Positions 45,182 to 54,166 of a DNA stretch of 64,000 bases are shown in pieces. The notes below the pieces were generated by a model, which was not told the origin of the DNA, ran no database searches, and was given only the letters and a program-made list of their open reading frames with translations. A program made the position numbers and the translations under genes. The DNA comes from Legionella waltersii (GTDB lineage: Bacteria > Pseudomonadota > Gammaproteobacteria > Legionellales > Legionellaceae): positions 62,001 through 126,000 of the forward strand of contig NZ_LNZB01000060.1 of assembly GCF_001468085.1 (NCBI RefSeq), read 5' to 3'. The first letter of the stretch is position 1. Every line of letters starts with the position of its first letter.

Positions 45182-45838
45182 ATGAAACATTTATCATTAA
45201 CTCCTGAACTTTATGAATACATGTTGGATGTGTCTTTACGCGAACACCCTTCATTAAAGGCCTTGCGTGAAGAAACATCGACCATGGAACTGGCTAATAT
45301 GCAAGTTGCTCCTGAGCAGGCTCAGTTTTTGCAATTATTAATTCGATTGACTCAAGCCAAGAAAGTGTTAGAGCTGGGTACCTTTACTGGATACAGCGCT
45401 CTGGCGATGTCTCTGGCACTTCCAGAAGATGGCGAGCTCATTACTTGTGATATCAATGCCGAATGGACTAAACATGCACATCCTTTTTGGCATCAAGCTA
45501 AGCAAGAACATAAAATCAATTTACGCCTTGGCCCTGCCATAGAAACCCTTCACTCGTTGTTGGAACTGGGCGGAAAACATCAGTTTGATTTTATTTTTAT
45601 TGATGCCGACAAAACAAACTACCTTAATTACTATGAACTTAGTTTACAGTTAATTAAGCCCAAAGGATTAATTGCTGTTGATAACATTTTTTGGGATGGT
45701 AATGTTATTAACGCCGCAGACACCAGTGCACAGACTCGAGAAATTCGAAAATTCAATGAACTTATCAAGCACGACTCTCGAGTGAACGTTAGTTTATTAG
45801 CGATAGCTGATGGTTTGTTTTTAATACAACCCATATAA
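45182..45838 (+). CDS. O-methyltransferase family 3 (catechol/caffeoyl-CoA type)
   Basis: 218 residues. SAM-binding motif VLELGTFTGYSALAMSLALP, metal/catechol motif DFIFIDADKTNY and IAVDNIFWDGNV. The family methylates catechol-type hydroxyls with a divalent metal. RBS AAGGAG precedes the ATG; downstream of the dehydrogenase in the same transcript. Substrate unknown. Confidence 0.9.
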   Translation: MKHLSLTPELYEYMLDVSLREHPSLKALREETSTMELANMQVAPEQAQFLQLLIRLTQAKKVLELGTFTGYSALAMSLALPEDGELITCDINAEWTKHAHPFWHQAKQEHKINLRLGPAIETLHSLLELGGKHQFDFIFIDADKTNYLNYYELSLQLIKPKGLIAVDNIFWDGNVINAADTSAQTREIRKFNELIKHDSRVNVSLLAIADGLFLIQPI

Positions 45839-45877
45839 TTTGGTGCAATAAGCAGAATATGGGCAGGAATAGACAAT

Positions 45878-46020
45878 AGACTTCTTTCGAAACTCGCTAA
45901 TGCTGAAATAAAAAGAGTTATTTTTGAGAATCGCAGCGCAGTTTACATCAAGTAAATGAGCAGCGAATCGCAGAAAATCACTCTTTTTAGCCAGCAGTAG
46001 TAGAGTTTCAAAAGAAGTAT
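45878..46020. mobile_element. MITE of about 140 bp with ACTTCTTTCGAAACTC ends
   Basis: ACTTCTTTCGAAACTC (45880-45895) and GAGTTTCAAAAGAAGT (46003-46018) are inverted with one mismatch, and both are flanked by AT-rich TA-containing sequence. The interior has no frame but contains CGCAGCG/CAGCGAATCGC arms. It sits between the O-methyltransferase and hpd, just upstream of the hpd ribosome site. Confidence 0.75.
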
Positions 46021-46047
46021 AATGACTTTGTATAAGGAGAGTTGATG

Positions 46048-47094
46048 ATGCAAGAAAATAACCCCTGTGGATTAGATGGCTTTGCCTTTTTAGAGTTTTC
46101 AGGCCCTGATAGAAACAAGTTACATCAGCAATTTATACAAATGGGGTTTAAACCAGTAGCTAAGCACAAAACTCAAGACGTTACTCTTTTTAAGCAAGGC
46201 GATATTCAGTTTATTGTGAACGCAGCTCCTCATTGCCAAGCCAGTACCCACGCTGAAACTCATGGCCCTGGTGCATGCGCTATGGGATTTAAAGTCAAAG
46301 ATGCTCAAGCTGCTTTCGAATACGCTATTCGCCATGGGGGAACTGCATTTGAAGACGCACCACATGTCAATCATGACTTAACCGCAATTCAAGCTATTGG
46401 CGGCAGCGTCATATACTTTGTAGACGACAACAACAAGCCTTTTGCGAATGATTGGGAAATGTTGACAACTGAACCTGTGATTGGTCATGGATTGCAAACG
46501 ATTGATCATCTTACTCACAATGTATTCCGTGGAAACATGGATAAATGGGCGGCCTTTTATGAATCGATTTTTAATTTCAAAGAAATTCGCTTTTTCAACA
46601 TTAAAGGAAAAATGACAGGATTGGTCAGTAGAGCTCTCGGTAGTCCCTGTGGCAAAATTAAAATACCCCTCAATGAATCAAAAGACGAGGTATCACAAAT
46701 TGAAGAATTCTTGCATGATTACCGTGGAGAAGGCATACAGCATATTGCACTTACCACCAATACTATTTACAAAACAGTAAATTCTCTTAGACAACAAGGT
46801 GTTTCATTCTTGGATGTACCAGATACTTATTACGAGATGATTCAAGATCGTCTTCCATGGCATCAAGAGCCACTCAAGGAATTAAACACCGAAAAAATTC
46901 TTATCGATGGAGAAACAGATCCCAAATACGGCTTACTCTTGCAAATATTTACTGAGAACATTTTTGGACCGGTATTTTTTGAAATCATTCAGCGCAAAGG
47001 CAATCAAGGATTTGGTGAAGGGAATTTTCAAGCCTTGTTCGAAGCAATCGAACGAGATCAAATACGTCGCGGTACACTAACAGTAGCTCAATAA
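46048..47094 (+). CDS. hpd: 4-Hydroxyphenylpyruvate dioxygenase (legiolysin)
   Basis: 348 residues from the second of two adjacent ATGs (MQENNPCGLDGFAFLEFSG), eight bases after AAGGAG. Two vicinal-oxygen-chelate domains; iron ligands are in TIDHLTHNV (His), GIQHIALTT (His) and the C-terminal FFEIIQR (Glu). It converts 4-hydroxyphenylpyruvate to homogentisate, the precursor of the brown pigment pyomelanin; in Legionella this protein is legiolysin (lly). Followed by fumarylacetoacetase and maleylacetoacetate isomerase. Homogentisate dioxygenase is not in the window. Confidence 0.96.
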   Translation: MQENNPCGLDGFAFLEFSGPDRNKLHQQFIQMGFKPVAKHKTQDVTLFKQGDIQFIVNAAPHCQASTHAETHGPGACAMGFKVKDAQAAFEYAIRHGGTAFEDAPHVNHDLTAIQAIGGSVIYFVDDNNKPFANDWEMLTTEPVIGHGLQTIDHLTHNVFRGNMDKWAAFYESIFNFKEIRFFNIKGKMTGLVSRALGSPCGKIKIPLNESKDEVSQIEEFLHDYRGEGIQHIALTTNTIYKTVNSLRQQGVSFLDVPDTYYEMIQDRLPWHQEPLKELNTEKILIDGETDPKYGLLLQIFTENIFGPVFFEIIQRKGNQGFGEGNFQALFEAIERDQIRRGTLTVAQ

Positions 47095-47103
47095 GGTATC
47101 GAT

Positions 47104-48099
47104 ATGAAACTAGCTAGCCTGAGATCATCCCAATTAAGAGATGGCATTTTATGCGTAGTGAATAGAGAATTGACTAAAGCGGTCATAGTCTCTCATATAG
47201 CCCCCACCCTCCAACACGCTCTTGATAGTTGGGATAGTGTAGAGAGCAAATTGCAGGAAGTTTATCAGTTGCTCAATGACAATCTAGTTGATCAATCCTT
47301 TGCATTTGACCCTAAACAATGTACTTCCCCTTTACCAAGAGCCTTTCAATGGGCTGATGGTAGCGCTTACGTTAATCACGTTGAATTAGTCCGTAAGGCA
47401 AGAGGCGCAGAAATGCCTGCTGACTTCTGGACCAATCCCTTGATGTACCAAGGGGGGTCTGATGGATTTTTAGGGCCTTATGACCCCATCCTAGTGCCTG
47501 ATGAAGCTTATGGAATTGATTTTGAATCGGAAGTAGCTGTGATCACGGATGATGTTCCGATGTGTGTTGGAAAAAAGGAAGCTGCCCAGCACATCAAATT
47601 ACTGATGTTAGTGAACGACGTCTCTCTGCGAAATTTAATTCCTGAAGAACTGGCTAAAGGCTTTGGCTTTTATCAATCTAAGCCAGCCAGTAGTTTTTCA
47701 CCGGTAGCTGTAACACCCGATGAATTAGGCTCAGATTGGAAAGATGAGAAGGTTCACCTTTCATTGTATAGCTATCTCAATGGAGATTTATTTGGTAAGC
47801 CTAATGCTGGTGTTGACATGACTTTTTCTTTTGCTGAGCTCATTCAACATGCTACTAAAACAAGAAGTTTAGGTGCAGGTACAATTATTGGTTCAGGAAC
47901 AGTCTCAAATATCGATCGAAGCAATGGCTCTTCTTGCATCGCTGAAAGAAGAATGTTGGAAATTATTGAATCAGGAAAACCCAAAACTCCGTTTATGAAA
48001 TTTGGCGATCGAATCAAAATAGAAATGCTCGACAATCAAAACCGATCTATTTTTGGAACAATTGACCAAATTGTAACTCAATATTCCAAGGAAGGCTGA
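47104..48099 (+). CDS. Fumarylacetoacetate hydrolase family protein
   Basis: 331 residues. FAH-fold motifs: FESEVAVITDDVP, VNDVSLRNL, KPASSFSPVAVTPDEL and GAGTIIGSGTVSN, with the metal-binding Glu/Asp positions. It should hydrolyse fumarylacetoacetate to fumarate and acetoacetate, the last step of tyrosine degradation. Begins 9 bp after hpd and its TGA overlaps the ATG of maiA, so it belongs to one operon. Confidence 0.93.
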   Translation: MKLASLRSSQLRDGILCVVNRELTKAVIVSHIAPTLQHALDSWDSVESKLQEVYQLLNDNLVDQSFAFDPKQCTSPLPRAFQWADGSAYVNHVELVRKARGAEMPADFWTNPLMYQGGSDGFLGPYDPILVPDEAYGIDFESEVAVITDDVPMCVGKKEAAQHIKLLMLVNDVSLRNLIPEELAKGFGFYQSKPASSFSPVAVTPDELGSDWKDEKVHLSLYSYLNGDLFGKPNAGVDMTFSFAELIQHATKTRSLGAGTIIGSGTVSNIDRSNGSSCIAERRMLEIIESGKPKTPFMKFGDRIKIEMLDNQNRSIFGTIDQIVTQYSKEG

Positions 48100-48722
48100 T
48101 GATACTTTACGATTATTTTCGCTCCACAGCCTGTTATCGAGTTAGAATTGCATTGAACTTAAAGCAAATACCCTATGAAAAAGTGGAAGTGCATTTGGTC
48201 AATAACGGTGGAGAGCAACATAGTCCAATGTACCTGAAAATAAATCCACAAGGACTTGTACCGACAATCGATAATAATGGCCAAGTAATCAGTCAATCTT
48301 TGGCCATAATCGATTATTTAGAGGATGTTTACCCTGATCCTCAATTGCTTCCCAAAGATCCATACATAAAAGCAAAATTGAAATCTATCGCATTCACTGT
48401 AGCCTGTGACATGCACCCACTCAATAATTTAGGGGTCTTGAATCGTCTAAAGTCTCAATTTAATGCCCAAGAAGATCAAGTTACCACGTGGTATCATCAT
48501 TGGTTGAAAAAAGGGTTTGATGCCATTGAAAAGCAACTGGAACAACTCGAGCGCTCCCAAGCAGTCTGTTATGGAGACACAATAAGCCTTGCCGATGTTT
48601 GTTTAATCCCTCAGGTATACAACGCCTATCGATTTCATTTTAACCTGGATGCTTACCCTCTTATCCGCAGCATCAATGAGCATTGTTTATCAATTGAAGC
48701 CTTTAAAAAAGCAGTGCCATAA
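48099..48722 (+). CDS. maiA: Maleylacetoacetate isomerase (zeta-class GST)
   Basis: 207 residues. N-terminal thioredoxin-like GST domain with zeta-class motif YFRSTACYRVRIALNLK (the SSxSxR-type glutathione site here is R-S-T-A-C), then the helical domain with DMHPLNNL and SLADVCLIPQVYNA. It isomerises maleylacetoacetate to fumarylacetoacetate using glutathione. Last gene of the tyrosine operon. Confidence 0.95.
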   Translation: MILYDYFRSTACYRVRIALNLKQIPYEKVEVHLVNNGGEQHSPMYLKINPQGLVPTIDNNGQVISQSLAIIDYLEDVYPDPQLLPKDPYIKAKLKSIAFTVACDMHPLNNLGVLNRLKSQFNAQEDQVTTWYHHWLKKGFDAIEKQLEQLERSQAVCYGDTISLADVCLIPQVYNAYRFHFNLDAYPLIRSINEHCLSIEAFKKAVP

Positions 48723-48802
48723 GGGGAAGGGGTAATTAAAATGCTCCTCATAGATTCACTGAACCGCACGCTTAAGCCAGAGGAATTTAGGACTTAGATT
48801 AT

Positions 48803-49299
48803 TCCGCTCCCTCACGGCTGAGGAATCGACTCAAATTATAGTGCCCCAACAAATCTCTTCTTTGATGGTCAGTAAGCGTAGGTCCGGCGCGTCGCCTAAT
48901 GGCACTGCCTTAGAAGCGTCATTCGTGAAAGCGGATAGTTCCGTATCCGCTTGCTGACGCGCACGGCTCGGTTCACTCCCCGCTGTGACTAGGATTTGAT
49001 TCAGACAGCAAAGAAGAAACCGAGCCGCGCACGTCAGCAAGCGGACCGACTCACTCCCTTCTATGACTGGGATTTGATTCAGACAGCAAAGAAGGAACCG
49101 AGCCGCGCGCGTCAGCAAGCGGACCGATGAGGGCCAGATAGATGAACCTAATAACACCGCTTAAGGCAACGCCGTTCAGCGAAGCACCTGACCCTTGGTA
49201 TAAATGCCCCTTTTTAAAAAATGTGTCGATTCCTCAGCCCTCACGGTCGCGGCTCGGTTAACATTGTAAAAAACCGAGCCGCGACCGTGAGGGAGCGGA
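48803..49299. repeat. Type A palindrome split by an inserted element
   Basis: CCGCTCCCTCACGG (48804-48817) and, after the inserted element, CCCTCACGGTCGCGG...GGGAGCGGA (49238-49299) join into one intact palindrome when the insert and one 9-bp duplication are removed. Confidence 0.9.
48818..49237 (+). mobile_element. Non-autonomous repeat element, copy 3 (420 bp) with 9-bp target duplication
   Basis: Ends CTGAGGAATCGAC (48818-48830) and GTCGATTCCTCAG (49225-49237). Perfect direct repeats CCCTCACGG flank it at 48809-48817 and 49238-49246. It has two internal 78-bp hairpin units (GGACC at 49043 and 49121). Same orientation as copy 1. It accounts for most of the 700-bp gap between maiA and the cellulase gene. 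Confidence 0.88.
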
Positions 49300-49417
49300 C
49301 AACGATCTAGATGACAATTAAGACCGTAACATCGAAATTAATGGTTCCAATAATAGCAACAATATGATTAAATATAATTCATTATATATCTTTAATGAAC
49401 AAAACGAGAATTCAATT

Positions 49418-50851
49418 ATGACGTTAATAAAACAGCTAAGTCTTAGTTTTTTGATTTTTATGAGCCTTGATGCCAACGCCTACATGACAAGAAATGGCCA
49501 AATTTATGATGACCGGGGTAATCCAGTCATCATTAACGGATTATCATGGTCTGGTTTTCAAGACACTAATGTATTTCAAGGACTACAAAGCAATCCCTTT
49601 TATAGTCTCAAAACAGGCTCTAATACCGATAAAGCTGGCTTACTGGATTTGCTAACCCATCCTTGGGATTATGCTGACTCAGGCGTGGACAAGCAATCCG
49701 CTGTACAATTTAAAACAATTCGTCTGCCAATACAGCCGGATGTGCTTTACGATGATGAACATCAAGTGGATTTAAACAAAGGGCTCAGTAATAAACTGCA
49801 ACCAACTACAGGAAATGGAGTTTTTTGTAAAACTTGGCAAGTCAATGGAAACGGATGTGAGCAGGCTGTTAGTCCTAAGCAAGCTTTTTGGGTGGTTTTA
49901 GAAGAGATGAAGAAGAACAATATCAAGGTTATGATTGATATTCACCATCGTAATGGCTACGGGGACGGGATGCGTGATGGGACTGTCTATGATATGCATC
50001 AATACGAAAAAGATCTGACTCTTTTGGCTTCAGAAATTAAAAACCGTCAGTTGGATAATGTCATAGGTATTGATGTGTTTAACGAACCCTATCAGTTAAG
50101 TTGGTTTAAAGGGAGAAACGGACAGGTTGCCTGGATGAAAGTCATCGCTACTGCGGCTAATGCAGTCCATCAAGCTAATCCAGAGTTGTTATTATTTGTT
50201 GAGGGGCCTGGGGGTGGTAATGATGATCTTGATAATCCCGTCATTTGTGTGCCTCGCTCTCAAATTCAAGATGATCCTAATGGGTATGCACATTGGAAAG
50301 ACCAGTCAGCCTGTGGGGACAGCCAAGACGTTGTATTGTTCAAAGGAAATTGGGGTGAAGATTTTAAACCCCTTTTGAATAAGGATTTAGCCAAGAAAGG
50401 CCAGGCGGTGTTTGATGTGCAATATTTTGCGAATGCTCTAGTGCAGCAAGAACCCAAGATAAACTCGGCGACAATGGACTGGTTTTTAGGGGATGATAGG
50501 GCTGGCAACAATGGGCATTTGGTATTCTCTCCTCACGTTTATCCAAAAGAGGTTGCGGGTTGGGAAACAGCGCCAGGGAACCCCTCAAACCTTCGTTTTG
50601 ATTGGAGCTGGGGATTTTTATATCAATCAGGATATCCAGTTGTCCTAGGAGAGGCTTCCTGGAAAACATCGCAAGGGAAGCAATTCTTTATCAATGCTTT
50701 AATGCCTTATTTGCTACATAGTGGAATAAGTCCTCATAATCTCTATTTTTGGGCTATTGGTTATTTGGGGGATACTGTAAGTGTTATTAATCCAAATACA
50801 GGGAGATTGGATAGCGGTGTTCAACAAACATTGGCACCTTATTTTAATTAA
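49418..50851 (+). CDS. Secreted GH5 endoglucanase-like glycoside hydrolase
   Basis: 477 residues from ATG 49418 (MTLIKQLSLSFLIFMSLDANA signal peptide); the frame is open to 49364 without a better start. GH5 (cellulase A) motifs: proton donor Glu in IGIDVFNEPYQLSW, HVYPKEVAGW and nucleophile Glu in VVLGEASWK, with KVMIDIHHRNGYGD upstream. It would cut beta-1,4-glucans such as cellulose outside the cell, consistent with Legionella exporting cellulases through type II secretion to digest amoebal cyst wall or plant material. Confidence 0.9.
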   Translation: MTLIKQLSLSFLIFMSLDANAYMTRNGQIYDDRGNPVIINGLSWSGFQDTNVFQGLQSNPFYSLKTGSNTDKAGLLDLLTHPWDYADSGVDKQSAVQFKTIRLPIQPDVLYDDEHQVDLNKGLSNKLQPTTGNGVFCKTWQVNGNGCEQAVSPKQAFWVVLEEMKKNNIKVMIDIHHRNGYGDGMRDGTVYDMHQYEKDLTLLASEIKNRQLDNVIGIDVFNEPYQLSWFKGRNGQVAWMKVIATAANAVHQANPELLLFVEGPGGGNDDLDNPVICVPRSQIQDDPNGYAHWKDQSACGDSQDVVLFKGNWGEDFKPLLNKDLAKKGQAVFDVQYFANALVQQEPKINSATMDWFLGDDRAGNNGHLVFSPHVYPKEVAGWETAPGNPSNLRFDWSWGFLYQSGYPVVLGEASWKTSQGKQFFINALMPYLLHSGISPHNLYFWAIGYLGDTVSVINPNTGRLDSGVQQTLAPYFN

Positions 50852-50876
50852 TTTTATGCTAGACGGTTCGATCAAG

Positions 50877-50905
50877 GCTAAGGTGAATCGGTCCACCACC
50901 TTAGC
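50877..50905. terminator. Hairpin after the GH5 gene
   Basis: GCTAAGGTG (50877-50885) and CACCTTAGC (50897-50905) form a 9-bp stem 26 bp past the stop. No strong U-tract follows. Confidence 0.45.
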
Positions 50906-50948
50906 GAATCACAAATATGTAAAAAAATAAAACAATTTTAGAGGTTTC

Positions 50949-50978
50949 TTAGCAATTATTGGCATTTTACGCTATAAT
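50949..50978 (+). promoter_or_regulatory. Putative sigma-70 promoter for the DMT exporter
   Basis: TTAGCA (50949-50954) and TATAAT (50973-50978) with 18-bp spacing. Transcription would start near 50985, downstream of the GTG at 50981, which favours the ATG at 51008 as the real start. Confidence 0.4.
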
Positions 50979-51007
50979 AAGTGACTTTGAATTCTTCCCT
51001 AAAAATA

Positions 51008-51898
51008 ATGCCTATTACGCACTTATTATTAGCACTGGTGGTTGTTTTTGCCTGGGGTATCAATTTCATTTTTGTTAAACTTGGACTTGATGAAATTTCC
51101 CCATTGCTTCTTTGCGCCTTGCGTTTTTTATTGTCTAGTTTTCCTGCTGTCTTATTTATTAAGCCTCCTAAAGCACCTTTTGGTATTGTTGCAAGTTATG
51201 GCTTAATTATGTTTGCCCTGCAATTTTCCTTGGTTTTTATTGGATTAAATGTTGGTATGACTCCTGGAATGGCTTCTTTGTTGATGCAAGTTCAGGTGTT
51301 CTTTAGTATGTTTTTTGCAGTGATATTTTTAGGTGAACAACCGAACTTTGGCCAAATAATTGGTGCCTTAGTCGCTTTTGTAGGTATCGGCATAGTGGCA
51401 ATGCACTTTGATCACAATGTAACTCTACTTGGTTTTTTATGCATTATTGGAGCTGCGGCTACCTGGGGAATCGGGAATTTAATTACAAAAAAAATGAAGT
51501 CCACTAATTTTATCGCAGTTATTGTATGGGGTAGTTTCGTGGCGTGTCTACCGATGTTTGTTATTTCTCTGATCTTTGAAGGCCCAAGTAACTTTGTAGA
51601 AACTTATCAAGGAATTACATGGAAAGGCGTCATCTCTCTGCTTTATACCGTATATATTTCTACTTGGGTAGGATATGGCGTTTGGAATTGGTTGATTGCT
51701 CGGCATCCTGTTAGCACAGTTGTGCCTTATACTTTAATGGTCCCCGTAGTAGGTATGTTAAGCTCAGTTCTGTTTTTAGGTGAGCAATTTTATTTATGGA
51801 AGCTTGTTTCAGGTTTATTGGTTATCAGTGGTCTTTGTATTAATCTATTAGCCACCCGATTCTTTGCAGTAAAAAAACAGGAACCAGAAACTGCATAA
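51008..51898 (+). CDS. EamA/DMT-family exporter (O-acetylserine/cysteine exporter-like)
   Basis: 296 residues with ten membrane segments arranged as two EamA repeats (VFAWGINFIFVKLGLDEISP; AAATWGIGNLITKKM). The best general match is the EamA/YdeD metabolite exporters for O-acetylserine and cysteine, but family members vary in substrate. The longer frame from GTG 50981 is unlikely given the TATAAT box just before it. Followed 9 bp later by the YdjC-like deacetylase. Confidence 0.88.
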   Translation: MPITHLLLALVVVFAWGINFIFVKLGLDEISPLLLCALRFLLSSFPAVLFIKPPKAPFGIVASYGLIMFALQFSLVFIGLNVGMTPGMASLLMQVQVFFSMFFAVIFLGEQPNFGQIIGALVAFVGIGIVAMHFDHNVTLLGFLCIIGAAATWGIGNLITKKMKSTNFIAVIVWGSFVACLPMFVISLIFEGPSNFVETYQGITWKGVISLLYTVYISTWVGYGVWNWLIARHPVSTVVPYTLMVPVVGMLSSVLFLGEQFYLWKLVSGLLVISGLCINLLATRFFAVKKQEPETA

Positions 51899-51907
51899 AG
51901 GATTCGC

Positions 51908-52750
51908 ATGACCTATCCTAAAAATATTCTACTTTGTGCTGATGACTTCGGATTAAGTGAAGGAGTCTCTCAAGGAATCATTCAGCTTGTACAATTACAA
52001 CGTATATCTGTGGCTAGTTGTATGGCAAATTCTCCTTACTTTGCTGAACAATCGAAATATTTATCCAATTTACATGACCATGCAAAGTTTGGATTGCATT
52101 TTAATCTGACTGAAGGGGCCTTTTTATCGGCTTCAACCTCAATAGGCTATAGCCTACAGACTTTGCTTTTCAAAGCCCATGCGAGAATGCTAGATGTCCA
52201 ATTTATAGCCAAGGAGTTACGTGCTCAATTTGAATGTTACGTTGATCTGGTTGGAAAATTCCCCAGTTTTATTGATGGACACCAACATGTTCACCAATTC
52301 CCTCAAATAAGAGAGGTATTGTTGCAATTTTATGAGGAGAAGTTAAAAGGGAGTGGAGTCTACATTCGCTCCACCTATCCAGCGGTAAACCTCGCAAAAT
52401 ATTCGTTAAAAACTAAGGTATTAGCCTTCACCGGAGGCAAAATCTTACAGTCGAAGTTAAAGAAAGGTTTTATACCACATAACCAGTGTTTTGCTGGAAT
52501 TTATGACTTTTCAGAGCAAGCAAACTATAGAAACTTGTTTCGGCAATGGCTGGCGGCAGCACCTGATGACACATTAATAATGTGCCATCCTGCTCAAGAC
52601 TCATCTGGTGTGGTTGAACACGCAACCACAAGGAAGCATGAGTTTGACTACTTTACAAGCGATGATTTTCTAAACGATTGCGCAGAGTTTCAGATTCAAT
52701 TATCGACACGCCCAAAATCGAGAAACAACGAAGTTGTACACAGCAACTAA
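51908..52750 (+). CDS. YdjC/ChbG-HpnK family carbohydrate deacetylase
   Basis: 280 residues. The metal site is ILLCADDFGLSEGVSQGI (Asp), FGLHFNLTEG (His) and FIDGHQHVHQFPQI (His-x-His). ChbG removes acetyl groups from chito-oligosaccharides; HpnK is a homologue in hopanoid clusters, which the N-terminus resembles. No other hopanoid gene is adjacent. Its 3' end overlaps the end of gtrA on the other strand by 51 bp. Confidence 0.88.
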   Translation: MTYPKNILLCADDFGLSEGVSQGIIQLVQLQRISVASCMANSPYFAEQSKYLSNLHDHAKFGLHFNLTEGAFLSASTSIGYSLQTLLFKAHARMLDVQFIAKELRAQFECYVDLVGKFPSFIDGHQHVHQFPQIREVLLQFYEEKLKGSGVYIRSTYPAVNLAKYSLKTKVLAFTGGKILQSKLKKGFIPHNQCFAGIYDFSEQANYRNLFRQWLAAAPDDTLIMCHPAQDSSGVVEHATTRKHEFDYFTSDDFLNDCAEFQIQLSTRPKSRNNEVVHSN

Positions 52751-53092
52751 TACTAAGACTAGAGTCAAAGAAACTAAGTAGTGAATGCTGGTGTATTCCA
52801 AAAATAGGTAATATAAGGCCTCATTGAGGAGACCAGCAGAGGCAGCGACTATAAAAAAGTGCATTAATTTTAATTCTTTCTGATCGTCTAAGTTTGAAAA
52901 AGTATATCTTTTATGCCCCAGGTAGCTCACATTAAATGCGATGAGAAACCCGAGAACATTCGCTAATAATGGACTTATGGAAATAAAATGAACAAGAAGG
53001 CCTACAATTAGAATATTAACAGCTGCGGCGGAAGTACCGATAATGATGTAATAGAATAAACGATGAGATAACTTAAGACTTGCTGTCGTCAA
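52700..53092 (-). CDS. gtrA: GtrA-family membrane protein
   Basis: 130 residues with four membrane segments and the GtrA pattern (YYIIGTSAAAVNILIVGLLVHFISISPLLANVLGFLIAFNVSYLGHKRYTF, split by loops). GtrA is thought to flip undecaprenyl-linked sugars made by GtrB. Starts 20 bp inside the end of the glycosyltransferase gene, showing translational coupling. Confidence 0.9.
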   Translation of the reverse strand: MTTASLKLSHRLFYYIIIGTSAAAVNILIVGLLVHFISISPLLANVLGFLIAFNVSYLGHKRYTFSNLDDQKELKLMHFFIVAASAGLLNEALYYLFLEYTSIHYLVSLTLVLVLVAVYNFVVSRFWACR

Positions 53093-54032
53093 AACTAGCT
53101 ACCTCATCAACAATATACAGAGGTCTGTTTTTAACTTCATCAAAGACACGACCAATGTATTCTCCTACCACACCGATAGCAAATAATTGTACCCCTCCGA
53201 AGAAACTAATGGCGGTGACGATAGTTGCCCATCCGGGTGTTTGCACTCCAAATAGAAGAGTTGAACAGACTATCCATGCAGCATAAAGCAGTGCGATGGA
53301 TGAAATGCATATACCTCCCAATGCGATCATTCTTAAAGGGAAGGCGGTAAATGAAGTTATCCCTGTAATTGCTAGATCCAGCAAGGAGTAAAAGTTCCAT
53401 TGAGAGGTTCCCCCTTTTCGTGGTTGCACTTCAAATGGAATCGCGATCTCTTTGAAACCAACCCAGCCATAGAGCCCTTTCATGAACCGGTTGCGTTCGG
53501 GTAGTGTAAGCAATGCATTGACGATTTTTCTATCCAACAACCTATAATCACCTGCATTGGCAGGAATATTGATGCGATTTATCTTGGAAGCAAATTGATA
53601 GAACAATTTGGCACAGTTTCTTTTTAACCAGGATTCGTTGGACCGGCTTGTTCTAACCGCGTAAACCATGTCGTAGCCATTTTCCCATTGAATAATAAAT
53701 TCCTTAATTAATTCCAGTGGGTGTTGAAAATCGCTATCGATCAAAATCACAGCATCGCCCTTAGCCATTTCAAGTCCAGCAGATAAGGCTTTTTCCTTGC
53801 CAAAATTGCGACTAAATCGGACATAGCGAAGAGTATATTGTTTTCTTATGTTTTGAATAATGGTGCAGGTGTTGTCTTGGCTGCCATCGTCAATAAGTAA
53901 TATTTCATAGGGGTATGAAAGTTCTTGCAGAGTTTTATCCAAAGCTGCAATAAACTCGCTGATGAGGTTTTCTTCATTGAAAATAGGAACTACGCATGAG
54001 ATTAATTTTTTTTGTTTTGAAAGGTTTTTCAT
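53073..54032 (-). CDS. gtrB: GtrB-like polyprenyl-phosphate glycosyltransferase (GT2)
   Basis: 319 residues: a GT2 catalytic domain (SCVVPIFNEENLI, LLIDDGSQDNT, RFSRNFGKEKALSAGLEMAKGDAVILIDSDFQHP with the DxD) followed by two C-terminal membrane helices, as in GtrB and DPM1-like enzymes. It would load a sugar onto undecaprenyl phosphate for envelope glycan modification. Operon with gtrA; divergent from the ankyrin/kinase-like gene. Confidence 0.93.
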   Translation of the reverse strand: MKNLSKQKKLISCVVPIFNEENLISEFIAALDKTLQELSYPYEILLIDDGSQDNTCTIIQNIRKQYTLRYVRFSRNFGKEKALSAGLEMAKGDAVILIDSDFQHPLELIKEFIIQWENGYDMVYAVRTSRSNESWLKRNCAKLFYQFASKINRINIPANAGDYRLLDRKIVNALLTLPERNRFMKGLYGWVGFKEIAIPFEVQPRKGGTSQWNFYSLLDLAITGITSFTAFPLRMIALGGICISSIALLYAAWIVCSTLLFGVQTPGWATIVTAISFFGGVQLFAIGVVGEYIGRVFDEVKNRPLYIVDEVASFDDSKS

Positions 54033-54166
54033 TTATCCCAAGGCAGAGGCTGCTGTGACTTTAAAAGGTTTATTTTAACTAAATACCTGTATCTTAGTCC
54101 AGTGTAATCATTTCTTAAGTTAAATATGGTAAAATTCAATCTAATTTGTATTTAATTTACAACCTT

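Noticed and set aside
48831-49157. Minus-strand open frame of 108 codons
   Set aside because: Lies wholly inside mobile element copy 3 and repeats the peptide from copy 1; an artefact of GC-rich repeats.
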